NCBI GenBank assembly: GCA_029228645.1
Contig: JAPTHR010000006.1
Span: forward strand, 180,664-244,663
Length of the DNA stretch: 64,000 bases
Origin: Gammaproteobacteria bacterium Milos-ODIII6
Lineage (GTDB): Bacteria > Pseudomonadota > Gammaproteobacteria > Chromatiales > Chromatiaceae
Direction: 5' to 3'
The notes beneath the pieces are model-generated. The model was not told the origin of the DNA. It ran no database searches and saw nothing but the letters and a program-made list of their open reading frames with translations. The position numbers and the translations under genes are program-made. This document shows positions 56,804 through 64,000 of this stretch, piece by piece. The number at the start of each line of letters is the position of its first letter. Within the stretch, counting starts at the first letter, position 1.

Positions 56804-59800
56804 CCGGCTGTATCCTGGTCGGGGCCGGCATGCCGATGCGCCATCAGGACGTAAAGGGTCGGTACCACGAACAGGGTGAAGAGGGTCCCGATGGCCATGC
56901 CGCCGACCAGTACCAGGCCAATGGAATTCCTGGCGGCCGCACCTGCCCCGGTAACCAGCACCAATGGGAAGTGGCCGGCAATCGTCGCGCAGCTGGTCAT
57001 CAGGACCGGACGCAGGCGGATCATGGCCGCCTGGTGGGCCGCCTCGAACTTGTCGACGCCCTGTCTTTGCAACTGGTTGGCAAACTCGACGATCAGGATG
57101 CCGTTCTTGGCGATCAGGCCGACCAGGGTGACCAGGCCCACCTGCGCGTAGATATTCATGGTCGTGGTCCAGCCACTGGTCCAGAACGGCATATTCGGAT
57201 CAGGGATCTTCAGTACGGTAAAGATCAGCGCACCAAACATCGCCAGCGGCACCGAGCCTGCAAGGATCACGAAGGGGTCGCGGAAGGAATTGAACTGCAC
57301 TGCCAGCACCAGGAAGATCATCAGGATCGCGAGCGAGAATGCCGGCAGGAACTTGTTGCCCTCGGTGCGCAACTGGCGTGACTCACCGGTGTAGTCATAG
57401 GCATATCCCGGGGGCAGTACCTCATCCGCCGTCTGCTCGAGGAAAAGCAGCGCCTCGTCCAGGGTGCGCGTGGTCACACCCGATATCTTGACCGCGTTGA
57501 GTTGCTGGAAGCGATTGAGCGAGCGTGGCACCACCGAGTGCTCGATATGCGCCACCGCCGACAGCGGCAGCATGCTGCCATCCGGCGCGGCGACGTGAAT
57601 CTCGCGCAGCTGTTCGCTGGTGAGACGATCGATGCGCTGCACCAGCGGGATCACCTTGTAGCTGCGTCCGTCCATGTTGAAGCGGTTGACGAAATTCCCA
57701 CCCGTGGCCACCGCCAGGTCGGCGCCGATCTGGGCGACATTCAGCCCCAGGGTGGCAAGCTTGTCGCGGTCGAACACGACGGTCGCCTGCGGCTGGTCAT
57801 ACTTCACATCGATGATCGGGGGAAAGGCGAACAGGCCACTCTGTGCTGCCCTGCCCTGGATGGTCTGGGCAAGCTTGAGCAGGTCCTCGACACGGGCGGT
57901 CGAGGTGATTACAAACTCGACCGGGAAATTGCTGCCACCCGGCAACGCCGGTGGCGTAGTCATGAACACCTGGATGCCTGGAATGGCCGAGACCCGTGCC
58001 TGCACATCGGGCTGCATCTGAAAAACCGTTCTATCCCGCTCCGTCCAGGGTTTCACCACCATGCCGCTGAAGCCGTCCGCACCCAGGGTCGCACCGATGG
58101 CTGGCGGGAACAGCAACTGGAAGGTCAACGCCGATTCGGGCGTGTCGAGCATGACCCTCTCGGCCGCCGCCGCATAGGTCGCGTTTTGGTCCGTGGTGGC
58201 GTTCGCGGCCGTATTGATGATCCCGAACAGGACGCTCTGGTCCTCCGATGGCGCGAGTTCGCCAGGCGAGAACATGAACATGGGGATGGTGCAGAAACTG
58301 AACACCACCCAGACCAGGTAAACGGCTGGGCGCGAGCGCAGCGTGCCCGCGAGCGCGCGCCCATAAGCGGCCTGTAGCCGGTCGAAACGGTGGTTCAGCC
58401 AACCGGTGAGCCCTCTCTCTTCGTCCTGGGCACTGCGCAGCAGCTTGGCGGCCATGGTTGGCGACAGGGTGAGCGCCACCACGCCGGAGATCGCGACCGC
58501 ACCCGCCAGAGTGAAAGCGAACTCGCGGAACAAGGCGCCAGTCAGTCCTCCCTGCAAGCCAATCGGAACGTAGACTGCGACCAGGGTCAGGGTCATCGCG
58601 ATGACCGGTGAGATCAGTTCGCGCGCGCCCAGCATGGCGGCCTCGCGCGGGGTCCGGCCTTCACGCAGATGGCGCTCGACGTTCTCCACCACCACGATGG
58701 CATCGTCCACCACGAGGCCGACGGACAAAACGATCGCCAACAGGGTGAGCAGGTTGAGGGTGAATCCGAACATGTACATCAGGAACACGCCGCCGATCAG
58801 CGATACCGGGATTGCCATGACCGGCACCAATACCGAACGCACCGACCCGAGGAACAGGAAGATTACGATCACCACGATCAGGAGGGTATCGGTCAGGGTT
58901 ACGGTGACCTCGTGGATCGCGTCGCTGACATAGGCGGACGCGTCATAACCGATGTCGGCCTCCAGGCCTGTCGGCATGTCGTTTTTCAGCTTGTCCAATT
59001 CGAGCCGAACGCCGTCGATCACATCGATGATGTTGGCGTTCGGCTGCGGGAACACACCCGCGAATACCGCCGGAGCACCGGAATAGCGCACCATGGTGTC
59101 GTAATCCTCGGAGCCGAGTTCGACCCGAGCGATGTCTTGCAGACGGATGATGGTGTCGCCCTGCTGGCTCACCACCAGGCGGCGAAAGTCCTCGGCGCTA
59201 TGCATATCGGTATTGGCTGCGAGATAGGTCTGCACCAGCGCGCCCTTGGTACTGCCGATGGCCGCGAGATAGTTGTTGGCGATCAGTGCGGCCTGCACCC
59301 GGGACGGTGTGATGCCCAGCGCTGCCATGCGATCCGGTTGCAGCCAGATCCGCATCGCAAAGGTCCGCGCGCCGAAGATCTCGATGCGTTGCACGCCGGT
59401 AACCGCGGACAGCCGGGGTTGCACCATGCGGATCAGGTAATCGGTGATCTGCTCGGGCGTCAGGATGTCCGAGGAAAAGCTCAGATAGGCGGCGGCGAAT
59501 TCGGAGTCGGCCGACTGCACGCTGATCGAGGGTACCTGCGCCTCGGCCGGTAGATCATTGCGCACCTGGTCGACCTTGGATGAGATATCCGCCAGCGCCT
59601 TGGTGGTGTCGTAGTTGAGCTTCAGCCGCGCGGTAATGATGGAAATGCCCTGCAGGCTCTTGGATTCGATGTATTCAATACCCTCCGCTGCCCCGATGGC
59701 GCGCTCCAGTGGCGTGGTGATGAAACCACGCACCAGTTCCGCACTGGCACCGACGTACACGGTCGATATCTGCACGGCGGCGTTTTCGCTGAGGGGATAC

Positions 59801-59910
59801 TGGCGCACACTGAGGGTGTTCCAGGCGGTCAGTCCCGCGATCAGGATCAACAGGTTGACCACGATGGCCAGCACCGGGCGTCGGATGAAGAGGTCGGTAA
59901 ATCCGTTCAC
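56800..59910 (-). CDS. HAE1-type RND multidrug efflux pump (AcrB-like)
   Basis: 1036 residues, twelve helices. HAE1 signs are FIRRPVLAIVVNLLILIAG at the N terminus and VLSVGLVVDDAIVVVEN in TM4 with the paired acidic residues of the proton path. It also has GIEYIESKSLQGISII and SVRSVLVPVMAIPVSLIGG. It differs clearly from the metal pump at 49151. Starts at GTG, 9 bases after the adaptor gene. The last residues and the stop lie in a REP element. Substrates probably organic compounds. Confidence 0.92.
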   Translation of the reverse strand: MNGFTDLFIRRPVLAIVVNLLILIAGLTAWNTLSVRQYPLSENAAVQISTVYVGASAELVRGFITTPLERAIGAAEGIEYIESKSLQGISIITARLKLNYDTTKALADISSKVDQVRNDLPAEAQVPSISVQSADSEFAAAYLSFSSDILTPEQITDYLIRMVQPRLSAVTGVQRIEIFGARTFAMRIWLQPDRMAALGITPSRVQAALIANNYLAAIGSTKGALVQTYLAANTDMHSAEDFRRLVVSQQGDTIIRLQDIARVELGSEDYDTMVRYSGAPAVFAGVFPQPNANIIDVIDGVRLELDKLKNDMPTGLEADIGYDASAYVSDAIHEVTVTLTDTLLIVVIVIFLFLGSVRSVLVPVMAIPVSLIGGVFLMYMFGFTLNLLTLLAIVLSVGLVVDDAIVVVENVERHLREGRTPREAAMLGARELISPVIAMTLTLVAVYVPIGLQGGLTGALFREFAFTLAGAVAISGVVALTLSPTMAAKLLRSAQDEERGLTGWLNHRFDRLQAAYGRALAGTLRSRPAVYLVWVVFSFCTIPMFMFSPGELAPSEDQSVLFGIINTAANATTDQNATYAAAAERVMLDTPESALTFQLLFPPAIGATLGADGFSGMVVKPWTERDRTVFQMQPDVQARVSAIPGIQVFMTTPPALPGGSNFPVEFVITSTARVEDLLKLAQTIQGRAAQSGLFAFPPIIDVKYDQPQATVVFDRDKLATLGLNVAQIGADLAVATGGNFVNRFNMDGRSYKVIPLVQRIDRLTSEQLREIHVAAPDGSMLPLSAVAHIEHSVVPRSLNRFQQLNAVKISGVTTRTLDEALLFLEQTADEVLPPGYAYDYTGESRQLRTEGNKFLPAFSLAILMIFLVLAVQFNSFRDPFVILAGSVPLAMFGALIFTVLKIPDPNMPFWTSGWTTTMNIYAQVGLVTLVGLIAKNGILIVEFANQLQRQGVDKFEAAHQAAMIRLRPVLMTSCATIAGHFPLVLVTGAGAAARNSIGLVLVGGMAIGTLFTLFVVPTLYVLMAHRHAGPDQDTAG

Positions 59911-59921
59911 GCTGCGCTGAC

Positions 59922-61049
59922 TCAGGAATCGCCGGGCGCCGGATCGAGTTCGGCATTTGGCGCCAGGGTGTTATCGATAATCACACGCATATCCGAGCGC
60001 AGTTTGAAGGCCCCGCTGGTGACCACCTGGTCGCCTTCCTTGAGTCCCTCGATGACGTCGACAAAGTCGCCTTTCGCCCGTCCCAGGCGCACGAATTGTT
60101 GCCGCAGGATCCGCTCCTGCTCGCCCGTTTCCTCATTCCCGCGTGTGTCGATCACGAATACCGAATCCCCAAAAGGCGCATACAGCACAGCGGACGAGGC
60201 AATCGGCAGGACAGGCTGCCTGTCCGGAAGAATCACCTCCACCGTCGCGAACATGCCGGCGCGAAGATGCTCATCCGGATTGTCCACCAGGGCGCGCACC
60301 CGCACATTACGTGTCACCCGATCGACTTCCGGATTGATGGCGGTGATGTGCCCTTCGAAGGCCTTTTCCGGCATGACGTCAGCCATTGCCCTGACCCGCA
60401 TGCCCGGCTGCAGATTGAGCAGCTGTTGTTGCGGTACCGAGAAGTCGACGTGGACCGGATCCAGGGTCTGCAGCGTTACTATCGCGTCACCCTCGCGCAG
60501 GATCTGGCCCGGATCGACCAGGCGCAGGCCCAGGCGACCGTCAAACGGTGCGCGAATGGTCTTCTTGGCGATAAGCGCCCGGGTCACACCGATCTGGGCC
60601 TCCGTCTGTTTGACCTTTGCCTCGGCACGGTCGACAGCATCTTCGGACGCGAGGTTGCGTTTTGCGAGCTTGCGTTCGCGGGCAAGTTCGGTGCTGGCCA
60701 GCTTCGCGGCGGCCTGGTCGGAATCAAGCTGGGCTTCTTCGCTGGATGTATCCAGTCGCACCAGCACAGCCCCCTTCTCGACCATCTGGCCGGACTGGAA
60801 AGCGATCTCGGAGACCCTGCCACCGACTTCGGCACCGATGGTCACACCCTGCACGGCCGAGATGGTCCCGGTCGCGCGGATGACCTGTTCCCAGTTCTGC
60901 GGGGCAATCGTCATGGCGGTCACGGTCTCGGGTGGGATGACCATGTTCTGGGCAGCCTCGCCCATGGCCTGGAACTGGTCGAGCTTGATCGTCACGAGGG
61001 CCGTGACGACGGCAGCGAGTACGATAATGGTCAGGACGACTTTCTTGTA
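59922..61049 (-). CDS. RND periplasmic adaptor (membrane fusion protein)
   Basis: 375 residues from GTG 61049 with GGGA upstream; an in-frame start at 61121 would only add a basic leader. One membrane anchor (VVLTIIVLAAVVTALVTI), lipoyl halves (GAEVGGRVSEIAFQSGQMVEKGAVLVRLD), a helical hairpin (LASTELARERKLAKRNLASEDAVDRAEAKVKQTE) and beta-barrel parts follow. It pairs with the HAE1 pump. No outer-membrane channel gene is nearby, so TolC from elsewhere is needed. The 61050-61344 gap shows no gene. Confidence 0.9.
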   Translation of the reverse strand, partial: YKKVVLTIIVLAAVVTALVTIKLDQFQAMGEAAQNMVIPPETVTAMTIAPQNWEQVIRATGTISAVQGVTIGAEVGGRVSEIAFQSGQMVEKGAVLVRLDTSSEEAQLDSDQAAAKLASTELARERKLAKRNLASEDAVDRAEAKVKQTEAQIGVTRALIAKKTIRAPFDGRLGLRLVDPGQILREGDAIVTLQTLDPVHVDFSVPQQQLLNLQPGMRVRAMADVMPEKAFEGHITAINPEVDRVTRNVRVRALVDNPDEHLRAGMFATVEVILPDRQPVLPIASSAVLYAPFGDSVFVIDTRGNEETGEQERILRQQFVRLGRAKGDFVDVIEGLKEGDQVVTSGAFKLRSDMRVIIDNTLAPNAELDPAPGDS

Positions 61050-61344
61050 CACCGGATTTCCCGTAACGAAGTGAGCGGCTTGCCCGGCCCGTGAATACGC
61101 GTTCCTGTCGCTGCGAGGCAAGTGCCGTGGCCGTGAGCCTGATGCGGAACAATATACTCCATCGACCGGAGCAATTTGTTGCCTCGTGATCGCAGACGCG
61201 ACGACTGGCCCGATCCTAAAGAACGGCGCGATTCAACCGTAAATTTATATCGGGGTTCCTGGCGACCCCTTCCTCACTCACTTTCAGCGGATATACCTCT
61301 TGAGAACCAGACAATTCCAGCCGACCGTCGTCCCGGCCAAAGCC

Positions 61345-62589
61345 ATGTCCCGGAAGAGAATCGCCGGTTTCGAACACATAGAGCAACTGGGAAAAGGCAG
61401 TTACTCCGAAGTTCACCTGGTTTACCGCAACGGCGCCGGCTCCGAGAAACTGGCGTTGAAACGGTTCCTCGAGCCGGAAAATACCATCGCCATCGAGCGC
61501 GAAATCGCTGCCCTGAAAGTGATGTCCGATCACCCCGATGCGCCAAAACTACATGATGTCATCAGCTTGGGTAAGGAAGTGTTTCTCCTGATGGATCACA
61601 TCGAAGGGGACAATATTTACCAGACCGTGAAAAAGAGCGGGACTTTCTCCGAGTCTCAGGCGCGGCGCTTTCTCAAGGAAACCTTATCCCAACTCGGCTT
61701 CATGCATGCGCAGGGTCTGCTGCATACGGATATCAAGATCACGAACCTGATGAAGCACAAGGGGAAATATTGCTTCATCGATTACGGCCTGTCGCAAGCT
61801 GGCCCCGCGACCCGGACCCTCACACTCACGGGAGGGGAACGGTACATGGGGCCCGAGGTATTCCAGGGCCAGAGAAACCAGGCCTCTGATGTCTATGGTC
61901 TCGGTTGTGTTCTGCACTACTGCCTGACCGGCAAGTACCCTTTCGGACTGGTCAAAAAGGACCCCATGGAGAAAAAAATATTCGCCAGCATGCACTGGAA
62001 CGTCGATTTCCGTTTCGACGCCAGTCCTGAGATCAAGCACATCCTGTCACGGATGATGGAGAAGGATCACATGCAGCGCGCCACGATCGAGGAAATCGAG
62101 TGCCTGCTGAATGGCGATCTCGACATCGGCACCCCACCCTCTTTAGCAGCCCCGGACATTCCTCTTCCCGAGGACATGGCTTCTATCTACAGGACCATGG
62201 CACAAGAGAACCGGAAAAACCTATATGCACAATACCGTTACGGCCTACTCCTCGAAAAAGGCGAGACGGTCACGCAGGATGAACGGCAGGCAATCGAGTG
62301 GCACCTACGGGCTGCAACGGGTGGACTGGCGTTGGCGCAGAACCGCCTCGGCTTCCTCTACTACAACGGACGTTGCGGACTGCCCAAGGATTATGATCGG
62401 GCGCACTACTGGTTTTCGAAAGCGTCCGACCAGAAATACCCACTCTCGCAGTACTACATGGGACGCCTGCATGAGCTTGGCTGGGGCGTCAGAAAGGACA
62501 ATGCCGAGGCCATCCGGTACTACACGCTGGCAGTGCGGAATGGGGAAACGAACGCCAAGGAGCGCCTCCAGGCATTGCTTAACAGCTGA
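61345..62589 (+). CDS. Ser/Thr protein kinase with Sel1 repeats
   Basis: 414 residues from ATG 61345 (a TTG at 61300 is in frame). The kinase domain has GKGSYSEV (P-loop), K39 in LALKRF, catalytic HTDIKITNL (D129, N134), a DYG in place of DFG (D146) and GPEV in place of APE. About three Sel1 repeats follow (about 310-405: AQYRYGLLLEKG, AQNRLGFLYYNG, SQYYMGRLHELGWG). No membrane segment, so cytoplasmic. Sel1 repeats may bind substrates. Probably active despite HTD/DYG variants. Confidence 0.88.
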   Translation: MSRKRIAGFEHIEQLGKGSYSEVHLVYRNGAGSEKLALKRFLEPENTIAIEREIAALKVMSDHPDAPKLHDVISLGKEVFLLMDHIEGDNIYQTVKKSGTFSESQARRFLKETLSQLGFMHAQGLLHTDIKITNLMKHKGKYCFIDYGLSQAGPATRTLTLTGGERYMGPEVFQGQRNQASDVYGLGCVLHYCLTGKYPFGLVKKDPMEKKIFASMHWNVDFRFDASPEIKHILSRMMEKDHMQRATIEEIECLLNGDLDIGTPPSLAAPDIPLPEDMASIYRTMAQENRKNLYAQYRYGLLLEKGETVTQDERQAIEWHLRAATGGLALAQNRLGFLYYNGRCGLPKDYDRAHYWFSKASDQKYPLSQYYMGRLHELGWGVRKDNAEAIRYYTLAVRNGETNAKERLQALLNS

Positions 62590-62631
62590 AGCGGCAGTCA
62601 AGTAGAGGCGGTACTTGAAAGACGAAACGGC

Positions 62632-62658
62632 AAAAAAAACCCCGGCACGAAGCCGGGG
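62632..62658 (-). terminator. Strong Rho-independent terminator of the surface protein gene
   Basis: Minus strand: CCCCGGC-TTCGT-GCCGGGG followed by eight T residues, 77 bases after the stop at 62736. It may also slow transcription coming from the kinase gene. Confidence 0.85.
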
Positions 62659-62735
62659 TGATTCTTATTTTTGACCCGAAACGGGCTTATCGCTTGTTTT
62701 TCACTGCGAAAGACACGGCGCTCATATCAACCTGC

Positions 62736-64000
62736 TCAGAGATTCGAGTTGTCGGCGGTGACACCAAGCAGTTGGACGTCATCGAAGCTAACATCATCGA
62801 GCACCCCGGCACTCTCGACATCCGCCCAGTCCGCATAAGGGCTCTCAGAGCTCAGGTAAGCACTGCTACCACTCATCTCCCAGAGATTGAACGTTGCTGC
62901 TTCGACATCGTCCAGTGCTTGCTGAGTGAGCGCTTCAATATTGCTCAGATCGACGTTTCCGTCGTTGTAGTAAGCGGCATCCTGATCGCCGACCTTGATG
63001 CTGACACCGGTGTCGTTGTTTTCCGCGATGACGGTGGCGACATTGAGTGACAGACCGGAATCCGCCGTCTCGTTTGCGGCAAGTACCCATTGTTCACCGG
63101 CATCCAGGATGTCGTCACCGTTCCCGTCTTCGACCACCTGCAGGTTATCGACGTTGTCCAACAACTGAATATTTTCAAGTGCGAAATTGCTCGTGTTGGT
63201 AATCACGAAGTTAAAGGTGACCGAACTGCCTGCCGCCACCTCTGGCCCTGGGCTTACGTCGGCATCCTCGCCATAACCACCGCCGACGTCCGGGGCGCCA
63301 TCGACGCCCTCGTAATCGACCAGCTTGGCATAACCTGTCTCGTCGCCGATGTTGATCGGTTTCGAACACGAGGTGTGGTAGGTGATCGACTGCAACAGCC
63401 CCGTCTCGTTCAAATAGTCGCCCTCACTCTCGAAGAAGTGGATATAGGTCCTCGAGTCAAACTTGTCGGCACCAAAGAAGCCACTACCAAGACCGGCCGC
63501 GAACGTGCCGCCCTCGGCCACCGTGCCCATGAAGTACTCTTTACCACCCAGGTCGTAAGCATCGCTCTTATTTGACACGACGATATAGGAGGAACCGTCG
63601 GCATCTTCGAACGTGTCGGTCAGCACCCTCGCGTCACCGCTTTGAGTATTGCTCACATCCGTGTTGTCCGAATCCACCTCGTAGACGAAGGTCATCTCCA
63701 CCGGCTTGCCGTAGGTCTCGCAGACCTCTGGCACGAACGGCGCCCAACCCTCCGGCTTGACGTACTTCTCCAGGTCGATCGACGGACCACCGACGACGAT
63801 GTAGTTGGCGTCGTCACTGTCGCTGACCGTGCCCAACGCCGTACCATCTTCCGCGAGCGCCGTGCCAAGCACGGTGCCCGTGTTGGTCACCTGGCCAGCC
63901 AGGGCAGTCTCTGCACCGGTGTAGATCCAGGTCTCACCTTTCTCCAGGACCCCGTCCCCGTTGCCATCGTCGATCAGCGTAAGGTCGCTGAGGCGATCAT
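62736..64000 (-). CDS. Repeat-rich acidic surface or secreted protein, 5' part missing
   Basis: At least 421 residues; the frame is open through the window edge, so the true start is beyond it. Very acidic and rich in Gly, Asn, Thr, with two copies of a DxxLDAGEQW-type motif (DGNGDDILDAGEQWVLAA and DGNGDGVLEKGETWIYTG) found in DUF11/CARDB-like beta-sandwich repeats. No LPxTG or membrane anchor at the C terminus. Calcium-binding DxNGD patterns suggest a large secreted adhesin or S-layer-like protein. Confidence 0.75.
   Translation of the reverse strand, partial: DRLSDLTLIDDGNGDGVLEKGETWIYTGAETALAGQVTNTGTVLGTALAEDGTALGTVSDSDDANYIVVGGPSIDLEKYVKPEGWAPFVPEVCETYGKPVEMTFVYEVDSDNTDVSNTQSGDARVLTDTFEDADGSSYIVVSNKSDAYDLGGKEYFMGTVAEGGTFAAGLGSGFFGADKFDSRTYIHFFESEGDYLNETGLLQSITYHTSCSKPINIGDETGYAKLVDYEGVDGAPDVGGGYGEDADVSPGPEVAAGSSVTFNFVITNTSNFALENIQLLDNVDNLQVVEDGNGDDILDAGEQWVLAANETADSGLSLNVATVIAENNDTGVSIKVGDQDAAYYNDGNVDLSNIEALTQQALDDVEAATFNLWEMSGSSAYLSSESPYADWADVESAGVLDDVSFDDVQLLGVTADNSNL

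Noticed and set aside
57502..59553. Two long plus-strand frames opposite the HAE1 pump
   Set aside because: Shadow frames with Arg/His/Asp-rich composition; the minus-strand RND gene explains the sequence.

Overview
This window looks like part of a gammaproteobacterial chromosome. The GC-rich left part has the classic order rseC-degP-lepA-lepB-rnc-era-recO-pdxJ, followed by cysM-rlmD and nagZ-hpt-mtnP. Tightly overlapping start and stop codons and lipoprotein signals fit a Chromatiales- or Pseudomonas-like organism. Genus-level placement is not possible by reading alone. I saw no tRNA, rRNA, CRISPR array, transposase or integrase.

Layout. (1) 1-19112: core genes, nearly all on the + strand, covering envelope proteolysis, translation, 30S/rRNA maturation, B6, cysteine, a peptide ABC transporter operon with an embedded L,D-transpeptidase, muropeptide recycling and purine salvage. 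(2) 19246-19273: a near-perfect XerCD dif site, so the window probably spans the replication terminus. (3) 19354-46500: a metal (mainly copper) resistance island that by eye is lower in GC. It carries cupredoxin, cytochromes c, YVTN propellers, CopA/CopB, two multicopper oxidases, a Cu P-type ATPase, Spy-like, SHOCT, YHS and His/Met-rich proteins, and two two-component systems. (4) 46095-54942: a CzcCBA-type RND efflux operon facing a second Cu ATPase with a CopZ-like chaperone. (5) 55349-61049: a cytochrome c, a DUF302 protein, REP/BIME repeats and a HAE1-type RND pump. (6) 61345-64000: a Ser/Thr kinase with Sel1 repeats and the 3' part of a repeat-rich surface protein gene.

How the island seems to work. 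An OmpR-type pair (28134-30247) probably reads periplasmic copper through a Met/His-rich sensor loop. It probably activates promoters carrying a directional GTTAC-N5-GTTAC box. I find seven such boxes, and in five of them a GATAC-like -10 element lies exactly 27 nt downstream. A second, NtrC-type pair (41682-44537) sits among three candidate sigma-54 promoters. Each of these has a matching 17-bp upstream element (consensus RTTSAACGAKYCGYWMA) 100-165 bp away. They would drive a 30-aa membrane peptide plus Cu ATPase, a YHS/DUF5676 operon and a His-rich periplasmic protein. Products would detoxify periplasmic copper (oxidases, cupredoxin, CopB, DUF411, Met/His-rich binders) and export cytoplasmic metal (ATPases, RND pumps).

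The island has been built by duplication and is decaying. It holds two copies of box-cytochrome c-propeller, two of box-Spy-(SHOCT)-HMA-like, a relic of a second copB, a frameshifted CopL-like gene, a broken nhaA, and a Spy-like gene with an in-frame stop. The HMA-like proteins lack the usual CxxC and instead carry a conserved Cys-Cys pair followed by a His-rich tail. I do not recognise them as a described family.
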